Source of the DNA: JBHJHP01 sp042219855
Lineage (GTDB): Bacteria; Bacteroidota; Bacteroidia; Bacteroidales; UBA5342
Direction of reading: 5' to 3'
DNA: 64,000 bases
NCBI RefSeq assembly: GCF_042219855.1
Contig: NZ_JBHJHP010000004.1
Location: 248,001 to 312,000 of the forward strand
The notes beneath the pieces were generated by a model. It was not told where the DNA came from, did no database searches, and saw only the letters and a list, made by a program, of their open reading frames with translations. Made by a program: the position numbers and the translations under genes. Below are positions 1-9,179 of this stretch, piece by piece (positions within the stretch are counted from its first letter, which is position 1; each line of letters begins with the position of its first letter).

Positions 1-168
1 AAATACCGAGGGTGTCATCCTGTGTATACACAAAATGGTGCCACTGACCCTGTTCGATCATTTCAGAACTCTGTGCTGTACTTACCTGATCAATGCCCCA
101 ATATTCATTGGCAATGTTATAGGTGGCATCTGTTGCGCGTGAATACAATATCCTTTTTGTTGTAAGGA
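1..168 (-). pseudogene. Continuation of the LamG gene in a shifted frame
   Basis: Read on the minus strand in the other frame, this stretch encodes the rest of the second LamG domain. It contains QGQWHHFVYTQDDTLG, matching GSWHHLAYSQTDSIG in the first LamG domain of the same gene. The two frames join at a run of five A (five T on the plus strand, 164-168); one extra A restores a single reading frame. It could be a true mutation, a phase-variable homopolymer or a sequencing error. The frame stays open to the window edge. Confidence 0.7.
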
Positions 169-1638
169 AGAGGTATCTTTGTTAGAAAAAGTAAACAGAA
201 AGTTTCCGTTTTCTTTGAGCGTCGTGTTGGATGCATCTACCAGAAAATAAACACTGAAGGAGAAATTGCCTTTCAGGGCATATATGACTTTTCCAATTTC
301 GGTTCCCATATCAAAATAAGATGAGTCATCCCAAAGTTTTAAAACGTCATAGGTGTTTGTCCCATCCCAAAGCTGTTTTACTTCAGCTCCCTTCATTAAG
401 GTTCCTTTAAAATGTTGTTCAGATAAATCTGTTACAGTAGAACCAATAACCTGTTCCGATCCAAAATTAAAATGGATAAGTGTATCCGAGGTGTATTGGG
501 TTTCCGGATTGGCTGGGATAAATGCATCAAATTCTGCCATAAAAACAGCTTGTCTGTATGCGAAAATTCCGGTAAGTTTTACATCTAAGCCCTTAGTTTT
601 TTGAGGTAGGTAGTCTGGTAACGTTACAACTCCAGCAGAATCTACAAGTCCAGGCGTGGATAACCAACTAATATTAATTTCCGGATACAATAAGCCGTTT
701 AACGGTAGTGTATCACCAGGGGTTAAATAGCCTGAATTTTTTATTTCAAAGTTTTGGATTTCATTCCATATCCGCCCTGCATAGCAATCACAATTATCTG
801 CATAGGCATATTCAAGATCTTCAATCGTGTTTGCAATATTAAGTCCTGTGGCATCGGGGCTATTGTTATTGATTTCTTCCTGTGTAAGTCCTTTGGAATA
901 TATTCTGAAATCATACAGGGTCAGGTCTGAAGAAAACTCTCTTTTAAATCTGCCCAGCCAGTTAAATGGAGTTCCGTCAAGGCTATCTTTAAGCAGCGCC
1001 GTTTTGGGTGTTAATCTTACAATGCCTGAATCCATAAGTTCCCCATCAAGAAATATTCTTCCTATGGAGTCCGTCTGAGAATATGCCAGATGATGCCAAC
1101 TGCCTGTGGGAGCATCTATATTAGTAAATAATCCCGTTTCATTTTTGGTTGAGTCAGCCGAAATTCGTTGACTTAAGTTCTTCAGATTAGCATACATGTA
1201 TCCGTTTGGGTATGAATCCGGATTTAATGCATTCGCGAAATTCCAGATGGTATAATTGTTATAATCGGCAAGATTAACTTCCTCAGAAATTCTGAAATAG
1301 CACGCAATAGTATAATCCTCCAAACCATAAATAAACTCACCTAATTCTGTTCCCAAATCAAAATAACCTTCTCCTTCTCCGGTTACAAATACATCAAATT
1401 GTTTTGTTTCTCCTATTGTTCTGATCCAGGAAGTCCCTTTTAAAGTGCCAACAAAACCGTGTTCTGTTAAATCTAAAATATCCATACCATTTGGGGCCAT
1501 ATTTTCTAATGAGAAATCCCAGTGTGCCACAAGGTAATCGCTTGTGTCAGGTACTGAATCAATGGAACCATATTTGTTTTCAGCTAACAACCAGTAACAG
1601 AAAACGAAGAGTAATATGGGTAACAGAATCTTTTTCAT
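82..1638 (-). CDS. Secreted LamG/concanavalin-like protein (frameshifted, 3' part off window)
   Basis: Begins with a clear signal peptide (MKKILLPILLFVFCYWLLA). Two copies of a LamG/concanavalin A-like jelly-roll fold follow, about residues 35-255 and 385 onward; both open with a 'HWDFSLENM' / 'HFNFGSEQV' type strand and a 'FDLGTELG' / 'FDMGTEIG' strand. Such domains usually bind glycans or serve as surface-protein modules. The frame stops at 82-84 in the middle of the second LamG domain. The missing half of that domain is readable in another frame (see the entry at 1-168), so the stop is caused by a frameshift, not by a natural end. The gene is divergent from ftsK. I cannot name a substrate. 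The LamG call is firm; the biological role is not known. Confidence 0.75.
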   Translation of the reverse strand: MKKILLPILLFVFCYWLLAENKYGSIDSVPDTSDYLVAHWDFSLENMAPNGMDILDLTEHGFVGTLKGTSWIRTIGETKQFDVFVTGEGEGYFDLGTELGEFIYGLEDYTIACYFRISEEVNLADYNNYTIWNFANALNPDSYPNGYMYANLKNLSQRISADSTKNETGLFTNIDAPTGSWHHLAYSQTDSIGRIFLDGELMDSGIVRLTPKTALLKDSLDGTPFNWLGRFKREFSSDLTLYDFRIYSKGLTQEEINNNSPDATGLNIANTIEDLEYAYADNCDCYAGRIWNEIQNFEIKNSGYLTPGDTLPLNGLLYPEINISWLSTPGLVDSAGVVTLPDYLPQKTKGLDVKLTGIFAYRQAVFMAEFDAFIPANPETQYTSDTLIHFNFGSEQVIGSTVTDLSEQHFKGTLMKGAEVKQLWDGTNTYDVLKLWDDSSYFDMGTEIGKVIYALKGNFSFSVYFLVDASNTTLKENGNFLFTFSNKDTSSLQQKGYCIHAQQMPPITLPMNIGALIR

Positions 1639-1804
1639 GGTAACATAATTAATAAATCAAAGGCTTTTTAGTCAATTTAGTTTTTAGTGTGAATAAAGTT
1701 ACAAAAATTGCAGATAAAGTTTTATGAAAAATTCGGGCTAATTACAGGTATATGTTTTATTCATACATTATTTGCACTATTTTTCGTATAACTTCGTTTC
1801 TTTT

Positions 1805-1812
1805 TATATTTG
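1805..1812 (+). promoter_or_regulatory. -7 element for ftsK (TATATTTG)
   Basis: Exact match to the Bacteroidetes TAnnTTTG -7 consensus, 20 bp before the ATG at 1833. No good -33 TTTG at the usual spacing. It lies downstream of the earlier in-frame ATG at 1752, so it argues for the 1833 start. Confidence 0.5.
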
Positions 1813-1832
1813 TGCTGATAAAGAAAAAATCT

Positions 1833-4238
1833 ATGCCCCGGAGCAAAACTAAGAAGACCAAGAGCAAACCAAAGAAGTCATCCCATTCTTTTCGTCAGTT
1901 TTTTCAGGACGAAAAGGTGCGGTTTACCATCGGGACAATCATCATTGTATTTACCTTATACCTGACACTATCGTTTATATCCTTCTTTTTTACCGGTGGT
2001 GCAGACCAAAGTAAACTGGATCTGCCATGGGGAGACCTGATCAAGTCACCGGATATACGGGTACAGAACTGGGCAGGGAAAACGGGGGCATTTTTAGCTG
2101 ACAGATTGATTAACCGTGGGTTTGGAATTGCAGCACTGTTTTATTCCTTTTTCTTGGGGGTTGTCGGATTCCGGTTCTTTAATGTTAAAATCGTAAAAGT
2201 CAGGCATGCCCTGGTGTGGTCACTTTTAGGCCTGATCTGGTTTAGCCTGTTTTTCGGGTTCTTTTTTATCGACAGCTACGAAGACACACATCTTTTTCTT
2301 GGCGGAATTCACGGATATTACATCAGTATCTGGCTGAATGCAGCCATAGGCAAGTTTGGTACATTCAGTGTGATCATTCTTACATTGTTACTCTTTTTTA
2401 TCTTCTCCTTCAGCAATTCGATCTCCATTTTAAAATCTCTTCCCGGCAGGTTAAAATCAGGACATAAGGAAATGAATCCGGATGTGCCGATGGAAGAGCC
2501 CAAAATTGAGGCTCAGGATGACAAGGAAGCCAAAGAGGTGGATCTTTCTGATGATGAAGAACCGGTTATCGAAGAAGAGATTATGGAACGGGTAGTGGAG
2601 GAGACCATTGAGTCCTATCCCGAAACCGGTGAAGAGGAAAATGAACCGGAGGATGAAGATGATGATGTGACTATGACGGTTGAGGAAGGCGAGGAGGAAG
2701 AGGTCGTTAAAAAGGCCATGAAGACGGAAGATATGGAGGACTATGATCCCACACTGGATTTGTCACGTTACAAATATCCCGGTCTTGACTTGTTGGTGGA
2801 ATATAAAAACGATGAGGTTGTTACAGATGAGGAATTGTACGAAAACAAAAACAAGATTGTTCGTACGTTGGAAAGCTACGGCATTTCCATTGATAAGATA
2901 AAAGCAACCATTGGTCCTACCGTAACACTCTATGAGATTATTCCGGCCAAAGGTGTCAGGATCGCCAAGATTAAGAACCTGGAGGACGATATTGCACTCA
3001 GTTTATCAGCTCTCGGAATTCGTATAATAGCTCCGATTCCCGGTAAAGGAACCATTGGTATTGAGGTGCCGAACAGCAAGCCGGAGGTGGTTTCCATGCG
3101 AAGTGTGATCGCGAGTAAAAAGTTCCAGGAAAGCAAATATGAACTTCCGGTGGCAATCGGGAAAACAATAACCAACGAAACGTTTACATTCGATCTGGTT
3201 AAAATGCCACACCTGTTGGTTGCCGGTGCTACCGGGCAGGGAAAATCAGTTGGTTTGAATGCTATTTTAACATCACTGCTGTTCAAGAAACATCCGGCTC
3301 AGCTTAAATTTGTGTTGATTGATCCCAAAAAGGTAGAACTGAGTATATATACAAAAATTGAAAATCATTTTTTAGCCACACTACCGGATGCGGATGAATC
3401 TATCATTACGGATGTTCAAAAAGTGGTTCAGACTCTGAATTCACTGACCATCGAAATGGATGCGAGGTATGATCTGCTTAAAAAAGCACACGCAAGAAAC
3501 ATCAAGGAATATAATACAAAATTTATTAAGCGAAAGCTGAATCCTGACAATGGGCACCGGTTTTTACCCTATATTGTTGTGGTTATTGATGAGTTTGCAG
3601 ACCTTATCATGACAGCGGGTAAGGAGGTGGAACTACCCATTGCACGTATTGCTCAGCTGGCCCGTGCCATCGGTATTCACATGATCATTGCTACTCAGCG
3701 ACCATCAACCAATATTATTACGGGTGTCATAAAGGCAAACTTTCCTGCCAGAATTGCATTCAAGGTATCTCAAATGATCGATTCGCGGACTATTTTGGAT
3801 ACACCCGGTGCTAATCACCTGATTGGTCGTGGTGATATGTTGATCAGTTACAACAGCGAACTGGTACGAGTGCAGTGTGCGTTTGTGGATACGCCTGAAG
3901 TGGAGGAGATTGTAACCTACATCGGTGATCAGCAGGGCTATCAGATGCCGTTCCAGCTGCCGGAGTATGAATCGGAAGAGGTTACGCCGGGAAGCGCTGA
4001 AGATTTGTTGGCCTCCAAGGATTCGCTGTTCGAGGAAGCTGCCCGCATTGTGGTGGCACACCAATCGGGATCAACATCCCTGTTGCAACGGCGTTTTTCC
4101 ATTGGATACAACCGGGCAGGCCGCATTATGGACCAGTTGGAAGCAGCCAGCATTGTCGGCCCCTTTGAAGGCAGCAAAGCCCGGAAAGTACTGATTCCGG
4201 ACGAGATATCGCTTGAGCATCATCTGAATGCCCTTTGA
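1833..4238 (+). CDS. ftsK: DNA translocase FtsK/SpoIIIE family
   Basis: Septum-located DNA pump that moves chromosome ends and dimers during division. From the ATG at 1833 the protein is 801 residues: a basic start (MPRSKTKKTKSKPKK), about four membrane segments (to about residue 200), a very acidic linker rich in Glu and Asp (about 210-310), then the RecA-like motor. Walker A is GATGQGKSVGLNA, Walker B is VVVIDEFADLI, and the C-terminus holds a winged-helix gamma domain (FEEAARIVVAHQSGS ... YNRAGRIMDQLE), the part that reads KOPS-like polarity sequences in other species. An in-frame ATG at 1752 exists, but the -7 element at 1805 lies between the two. The next gene is lolA, 176 bp on. Confidence 0.95.
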   Translation: MPRSKTKKTKSKPKKSSHSFRQFFQDEKVRFTIGTIIIVFTLYLTLSFISFFFTGGADQSKLDLPWGDLIKSPDIRVQNWAGKTGAFLADRLINRGFGIAALFYSFFLGVVGFRFFNVKIVKVRHALVWSLLGLIWFSLFFGFFFIDSYEDTHLFLGGIHGYYISIWLNAAIGKFGTFSVIILTLLLFFIFSFSNSISILKSLPGRLKSGHKEMNPDVPMEEPKIEAQDDKEAKEVDLSDDEEPVIEEEIMERVVEETIESYPETGEEENEPEDEDDDVTMTVEEGEEEEVVKKAMKTEDMEDYDPTLDLSRYKYPGLDLLVEYKNDEVVTDEELYENKNKIVRTLESYGISIDKIKATIGPTVTLYEIIPAKGVRIAKIKNLEDDIALSLSALGIRIIAPIPGKGTIGIEVPNSKPEVVSMRSVIASKKFQESKYELPVAIGKTITNETFTFDLVKMPHLLVAGATGQGKSVGLNAILTSLLFKKHPAQLKFVLIDPKKVELSIYTKIENHFLATLPDADESIITDVQKVVQTLNSLTIEMDARYDLLKKAHARNIKEYNTKFIKRKLNPDNGHRFLPYIVVVIDEFADLIMTAGKEVELPIARIAQLARAIGIHMIIATQRPSTNIITGVIKANFPARIAFKVSQMIDSRTILDTPGANHLIGRGDMLISYNSELVRVQCAFVDTPEVEEIVTYIGDQQGYQMPFQLPEYESEEVTPGSAEDLLASKDSLFEEAARIVVAHQSGSTSLLQRRFSIGYNRAGRIMDQLEAASIVGPFEGSKARKVLIPDEISLEHHLNAL

Positions 4239-4240
4239 CA

Positions 4241-4350
4241 GACACAAGAATCAAGACACAAGATGCAAGACATAAGAATCAAGACATAAGAATCAAGACA
4301 CAATTCGTAATTCGTAATTCCTAATTCGTAATTCCTAATCCGTAATTAGG
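4241..4350. repeat. Short tandem repeats: 14-bp then 7-bp period
   Basis: Four copies of a 14-bp unit (GACACAAGAATCAA and variants) run from 4241 to about 4300. They pass directly into six copies of a 7-bp unit (ATTCGTA/ATTCCTA). The 14-bp family recurs on the other strand at 10837-10867 and 53331-53360; the 7-bp family recurs at 14445-14625 and 15548-15770. Confidence 0.8.
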
Positions 4351-4414
4351 TTACTCAGCCTGTCGAAGTATTTTGGCCTGCTTTTTGATATATGTAAAAA
4401 ACTAAATATTAATT

Positions 4415-5047
4415 ATGAAGCATCTGTCATTCACCATACTTTTTCTGTTGGCTTTTTTTCAGCTTAGTGCCCAGTTTAATCCTGAGGCGGTTGATCTTAT
4501 TAAACCGGTATCTGAATCGATTCTGAATTCAAGTGGCGTATCTGCTGATTTTGTGTTCACTCTTGAAAACAAGCAAAAGGAGCTGAGCGAAACAGATTCA
4601 GGAAAACTGGTGTTGCAGGGGAATAAATATCACCTGTCCGTGATGGGAACCGAGACTTATTTTGACGGAACAACACAATGGGTTCATATGGTGGATGAAG
4701 AGGAGGTGAATATTTCCAATCCTGATCCGGATGATAAAATGGAGCTGACACCGGTTAATCTTTTTACATTGTACGAGCAGGGATTCCGGTTCAGAATTGT
4801 GGAAGAAAAAGGAAATGAGGCGACTATTGACATGTTTCCGGATGATAAGGATATGCCCTATTATAAGATCAGGCTGGTGATTGACAAGGCTGCAAAACTG
4901 TTTAAGGCAGTGGAGGCTTATGGCAGGGATGGTGTGGATACCAAAGTTGAGATAAAAAACATGCAAAAGGGGTTGAACCTAAACGAAAGTGAGTTTGTTT
5001 TCAATTCGTCTCAACATCCCGATGTTGAAATAATTGATATGCGATAA
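4415..5047 (+). CDS. lolA: Outer-membrane lipoprotein carrier LolA-like protein
   Basis: Periplasmic chaperone that takes lipoproteins from the inner-membrane Lol complex to the outer membrane. The 210-residue length fits the family. A signal peptide (MKHLSFTILFLLAFFQLSAQ) is followed by the LolA half-barrel pattern: 'SADFVFTLENKQ', then 'GKLVLQGNKYHLSVMGTETYFDG' broken over two strands, then 'TQWVHMVDEEEVNIS', and a C-terminal strand block ending in NESEFVFNSS. It lies between ftsK and trxB, 24 bp before trxB, and may share a transcript with trxB. The family call is good; which cargo it carries is inferred from the family. Confidence 0.85.
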   Translation: MKHLSFTILFLLAFFQLSAQFNPEAVDLIKPVSESILNSSGVSADFVFTLENKQKELSETDSGKLVLQGNKYHLSVMGTETYFDGTTQWVHMVDEEEVNISNPDPDDKMELTPVNLFTLYEQGFRFRIVEEKGNEATIDMFPDDKDMPYYKIRLVIDKAAKLFKAVEAYGRDGVDTKVEIKNMQKGLNLNESEFVFNSSQHPDVEIIDMR

Positions 5048-5070
5048 ATAGTAACTAAAACATAAGACAA

Positions 5071-6069
5071 ATGGACTTTAAGAAAATGAATCTCTCCGAT
5101 GCTCCTAAAGTTTCTAAGGATGAACCTAAGGAAACAGAGAAGGTTAAATGCCTGATCATTGGTTCGGGACCTGCGGGATATACTGCAGCCATTTATGCTT
5201 CAAGAGCAAACCTTTCGCCGGTGATGTACGAAGGCATGCAGCCCGGTGGACAATTGACAACTACGACTGAAGTGGAGAACTTTCCGGGTTATCCCTCAGG
5301 GATTACCGGTCCGGAAATGATGGAAGACCTTAAAAAACAGGCTGAACGATTTGGCGCAGACGTACGCTTTGGAATGGCTACTGCAGCCGACCTGAGTAAA
5401 CGTCCGTTTAAAGTCACCATTGATGATGATAAGGTTATTGAAGCTAATGCACTCATTATTGCGACCGGTGCCACTGCGAAATACCTGGGTCTTGAAGATG
5501 AGGATAAATATGCCGGAATGGGTGTATCTGCCTGTGCAACCTGCGATGGCTTCTTCTATCGTGGCAAGGATGTAGCTGTTGTTGGTGGCGGTGATACGGC
5601 TGCTGAAGAGGCATTGTATCTGGCCGGACTATGTAAAAAAGTTTACATGGTGGTGCGTCGTGATGAACTGCGTGCCTCGAAAGTAATGCAGGAAAGGGTG
5701 TTTAAAACCAAAAACATAGAAATGCTTTGGGAACACCAGACCAAAGGTTTGTTTGGTGACAACGGAGTGGAAGGTGCAGTATTGTGGCATAAAAAGGGAA
5801 CACCGGAAGAGAAGGAAGTGAAGATTAAGATCGATGGATTTTTCCTTGCCATTGGTCATACGCCAAACTCGCACATCTTTAAGGATTACCTTGAAACAGA
5901 TGAGGTAGGGTACATTAAAACCATGAACGGAACTCCAAAAACAAGTATTCCGGGCGTATTTGCCTGTGGCGATGTTCAGGACAGGGTTTACCGTCAGGCA
6001 GTAACTGCTGCCGGTTCAGGATGTATGGCAGCTATCGAATCTGAACGCTTTCTTGCAGAACAGGAATAA
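5071..6069 (+). CDS. trxB: Thioredoxin-disulfide reductase
   Basis: FAD flavoenzyme that reduces thioredoxin with NADPH. The 332-residue protein has a roughly 25-residue N-terminal extension before the FAD Rossmann motif GSGPAGYTAAIYA. Then come the FAD-contact block PGGQLTTTTEVENFPG, the redox-active CATC pair, the NADPH-binding motif VGGGDTAAEEA with a following RR pair (VVRRDELRAS), and the closing FAD motif FACGDVQD. All catalytic parts are intact. It follows lolA closely and ends in a strong intrinsic terminator at 6093. A shorter start inside the N-terminal extension is possible but no motif depends on it. Confidence 0.95.
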   Translation: MDFKKMNLSDAPKVSKDEPKETEKVKCLIIGSGPAGYTAAIYASRANLSPVMYEGMQPGGQLTTTTEVENFPGYPSGITGPEMMEDLKKQAERFGADVRFGMATAADLSKRPFKVTIDDDKVIEANALIIATGATAKYLGLEDEDKYAGMGVSACATCDGFFYRGKDVAVVGGGDTAAEEALYLAGLCKKVYMVVRRDELRASKVMQERVFKTKNIEMLWEHQTKGLFGDNGVEGAVLWHKKGTPEEKEVKIKIDGFFLAIGHTPNSHIFKDYLETDEVGYIKTMNGTPKTSIPGVFACGDVQDRVYRQAVTAAGSGCMAAIESERFLAEQE

Positions 6070-6092
6070 GAAGATATTAAATTGCAATTCAG

Positions 6093-6125
6093 AACGGCTC
6101 CGGTATTAACGGGGCCGTTTTGGTT
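6093..6125 (+). terminator. Intrinsic terminator after trxB
   Basis: Stem AACGGCTCCG / CGGGGCCGTT with one G-U pair, a 6-nt loop and a T-rich tail, 24 bp after the trxB stop. Confidence 0.85.
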
Positions 6126-6144
6126 TATGTGGAGGGTACGTTGT

Positions 6145-7305
6145 GGGTTCCGTGATGAGTCATACTTCATGTATCCGCCTTATTATGCGGCCTTGCTCCG
6201 TCAGTTTATCAATAAACGAAACCAACTCAGGCCTTGAATTACATTTTGTTCAAAACCCGGGGTTGCACTCGCAATGCTCATTTACCCCGGGTTATTTGCT
6301 TCGCCCCCTTCAGGGGCTTAAGGCCTTTCATTAAATAATGTCAGTCAAAGTTGTGAGTTCTACCCCTTTTTGTTTTGCAGTGAAACAAAAAAAGAGAGAG
6401 GGGTCGGTATGCCAGTTGCATTTTCGTATTTAGAACCGGGGTGAGTTATATTTCATGTATCCGCCTTATTATGCGGCCTTGCTCCGTCGGTATATCAATA
6501 AACGAAACCAACTCAGGCCTTGAATTACATTTTGTTCAAAACCCGGGGTTGCACTCGCAATGCTCATTTACCCCGGGTTATTTGCTTAGCCCCATTCAGG
6601 GGCTTATTGTTTTTTATTAGAAGAAGTCAGACAAAGTTGTGAGTTCTACCCCTCTTTGTTTTGCAGTGAAACAAAAAAAGAGAGAGGGGTCGGTATGCCA
6701 GTAGCAATTTCGTATTTAGAACCGGGGTGAGTTATATTTCATGTATCCGCCTTATTATGCGGCCTTGCTCCGTCAGTATATCAATAAACGAAACCAACTC
6801 AGGCCTTGAATTACATTTTGTTCAAAACCCGGGCTTGCACTCGCAATGCTCATTTACCCCGGGTTATTTGCTTCGCCCCCTTCAGGGGCTTAAGGCCTTT
6901 CATTAAATAATTTCAGTCAAAGTTGTGAGTTCTACCCCTTTTTGTTTTGCAGTGAAACAAAAAAAGAGAGGGGGCGGTATGCCAGTAGCAATTTTGTATT
7001 TAGAACCGGGGTGAGTTATATTTCATGTATCTGCCTTATTATGCGGCCTTGCTCCGTCAGTTTATCAATAAACGAAACCAACTCAGGCCTTGAATTACAT
7101 TTTGTTCAAAACCCGGGGTTGCACTCGCAATGCTCATTTACCCCGGGTTATTTGCTTCGCCCCCTTCAGGGGCTTAAGGCCTTTCATTAAATAATTTCAG
7201 TCAAAGTTGTGAGTTGTACCCCTCTTTGTTTTGGAGTGAAACGGAAAAAGAGAGAGGGGCCGGTATGAAATTGACGAATTCATCATATGGATTGGGGTGA
7301 GTCAA
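6145..7305. repeat. Four-copy tandem array of a ~286-bp hairpin-rich intergenic repeat
   Basis: Near-identical units start at 6166, 6452, 6738 and 7022 (periods 286, 286, 284). Each unit carries several inverted repeats: AACCCGGGG/CCCCGGGTT around about 20 nt, a small GCCCC/GGGGC hairpin, and ACCCCTCTTTGTTTT pairing with AAACAAAAAAAGAGAG...GGGGT. Copy 4 is the most diverged at its end. It fills the whole space between trxB and the sensor kinase. Short open frames inside it are shared between copies and look non-coding. Confidence 0.9.
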
Positions 7306-7337
7306 ATAATGAATTTATAAAGGTTCTAAAAAAGTTA

Positions 7338-7345
7338 TATATTTG
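7338..7345 (+). promoter_or_regulatory. -7 element for the sensor kinase (TATATTTG)
   Basis: Exact TAnnTTTG match 25 bp before the ATG at 7371 and just outside the tandem array. Confidence 0.55.
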
Positions 7346-7370
7346 CAATTGTTAAATTTTGTAAAAATCA

Positions 7371-9179
7371 ATGCCCGGACATTTTTCATATTTTAAACGG
7401 TTGACTATTTACTTTCTACTGCTGCTCTTACCGGTAGTTGTAGTTGAATATACCTATTATAACAGCCGCATTCAACGCTTTAATCTTTCTGTACGTAAAG
7501 AACAGGAAAAAGAGGTAGAGCTGAATGTCCGGCAGCTTTCAGACTATTTCCGGTTTATGGAATCCGAAATACTGACTATTTCACAGCAGGAACATGTGAC
7601 CGAGATCTTTTCTAAAAATAAAGCGGAGCAGGAAAAATCCCGAAAATACATGGAGAACTATTTTTCCGGGATGATTAAAAACTCAAATTTTTTCGATCAG
7701 GTACGGATTGTGTGCGCTTCAGGTATTGAACATGTCAGGGTAAATAATATTAATGGTAAACCTCATGTGGTTGATCCGAAGGATTTCAGGGATATAAGCA
7801 GCCGTTATTATTTTCAGAAAACGAAGGAGCTTGGCGAAAACGAAATTTATATATCACGGTTTGATCTTGATCCGGAGAAAAATGCCATAACCTATCCCGT
7901 AAAACCCATATTACGAATTGCAACACCCATCATCAGAGACGGGAAGTTATATGGCGTGTTTGTGGTCAACTTAAAAGGACATGAATTTTTTGAAAACCTA
8001 CGGGTAATCGGGAATGAGTATGGCTGGCAGACTTACTTTCTGAACCAGAGCGGTAACTTTCTTATGGGGCCTGATCCGCTGAAAGAGTGGCTTTCTTTTA
8101 AGGACAGCATCAACGCACCGCGCTTTCAGGATGAATTTAAAAATGTAAATATTCTGGATAATCCGGATGAAAAATCAACCTTTTTAACACCTTATGGTTT
8201 ATTTACCTTTCACAGAATTGACAGGAATAATTTTGCCTTGTCTCAAAATGGTGAAAAAGTAATGGACGAAAACTGGTATATCGTTAGCCTTCTTCCCATG
8301 AAGCATTTTAAAGAGCTTAGGTCGCATGTGTTTGAACCCAGGGATTATGCGATGATCATTACCGGTTTTTTCCTGGTACTGCTGCTGAGTATTATCATAA
8401 CCAATAACGTAAAAAAACGCTTCGATTTTGAGAATCAGCTCATTAGTTCTGAACGCAATCTGAAACTGGCTAACAAAACCAAGGATAAGTTTATATCCAT
8501 TCTGGCTCACGACCTTAAAAATCCGATAGCATCTATTACAGGATTTACGGAAATCATGAAAACAAACTACGACTCCATGTCGCATCAGGGACGGGAAAAA
8601 GTGTTGTCTGCCATGGAAAATGCCACACAGGTTCTGGTCCGTTTGATTGACGATGTACTAACCTGGGCCAGGTCGCAAAGTGGCTCTATGGTGGTTGATC
8701 CGGAAATCATCTTCCTGAATAAAGTGATTGATGATGCCATTAAATTCTCGGGTTTACAGGCGGCAAAAAAAGAAATTAAGCTGGAACAAGACTGCAGTGA
8801 AGAGGTTTTTGCCATTGCAGACCAGAAGATGGTAGATACGGTCTTGCGGAACCTGATCAGCAATGCCATTAAGTTTTCGTACCGCGGAGGAAAAATTGTG
8901 GTCGGCATTAAACATTTCAGAGATGAAGGGAAAGCGGTGATTTTTGTGGAAGATTTTGGAATGGGAATAGCATCAAAAGATAAAAAGTCGTTATTTTCGC
9001 TGGACGCTGTTAAAACCACACCGGGAACAGAAAATGAATCGGGCACCGGAATGGGATTGATTCTCTGTAAGGATTTTATAGAGCGCAACGGCGGGGAGTT
9101 ATGGTTTAAATCGCAGGAAGGGAAAGGATCAACGTTTTATTTTTCTTTACCTGCCTATCTTGAAGATGACGAAGAATGA
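7371..9179 (+). CDS. Membrane sensor histidine kinase with extracytoplasmic Cache-like domain
   Basis: Two membrane segments (about residues 12-30 and 325-345) enclose a large periplasmic domain of about 290 residues with a double-Cache look (e.g. SSRYYFQKTKELGENEIYIS, then LRIATPIIRDGKLYGVFVVNL). The cytoplasmic part has a HisKA dimerisation helix with the phosphorylated His at about residue 380 (ILAHDLKNPIASITGF) and a HATPase domain with N-box LRNLISNAIKFS, DFGMGI and GTGMGLILC. There is no receiver domain and no response regulator beside it, so it is an orphan kinase; the ligand is unknown. The last four bases overlap the start of the VanZ-like gene (ATGA), so the two are probably co-translated. 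Confidence 0.9.
   Translation: MPGHFSYFKRLTIYFLLLLLPVVVVEYTYYNSRIQRFNLSVRKEQEKEVELNVRQLSDYFRFMESEILTISQQEHVTEIFSKNKAEQEKSRKYMENYFSGMIKNSNFFDQVRIVCASGIEHVRVNNINGKPHVVDPKDFRDISSRYYFQKTKELGENEIYISRFDLDPEKNAITYPVKPILRIATPIIRDGKLYGVFVVNLKGHEFFENLRVIGNEYGWQTYFLNQSGNFLMGPDPLKEWLSFKDSINAPRFQDEFKNVNILDNPDEKSTFLTPYGLFTFHRIDRNNFALSQNGEKVMDENWYIVSLLPMKHFKELRSHVFEPRDYAMIITGFFLVLLLSIIITNNVKKRFDFENQLISSERNLKLANKTKDKFISILAHDLKNPIASITGFTEIMKTNYDSMSHQGREKVLSAMENATQVLVRLIDDVLTWARSQSGSMVVDPEIIFLNKVIDDAIKFSGLQAAKKEIKLEQDCSEEVFAIADQKMVDTVLRNLISNAIKFSYRGGKIVVGIKHFRDEGKAVIFVEDFGMGIASKDKKSLFSLDAVKTTPGTENESGTGMGLILCKDFIERNGGELWFKSQEGKGSTFYFSLPAYLEDDEE

Noticed and set aside
6143..7190. Open frames at 6143-6334 and 6942-7190 sharing the same C-terminal 55 residues
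   Set aside because: They are the same part of the 286-bp repeat in two copies; the other two copies carry changes that break the frame. No start signal.
6145..7305. Insertion sequence or composite transposon
   Set aside because: No transposase, terminal inverted repeats or target-site duplication; only tandem units.
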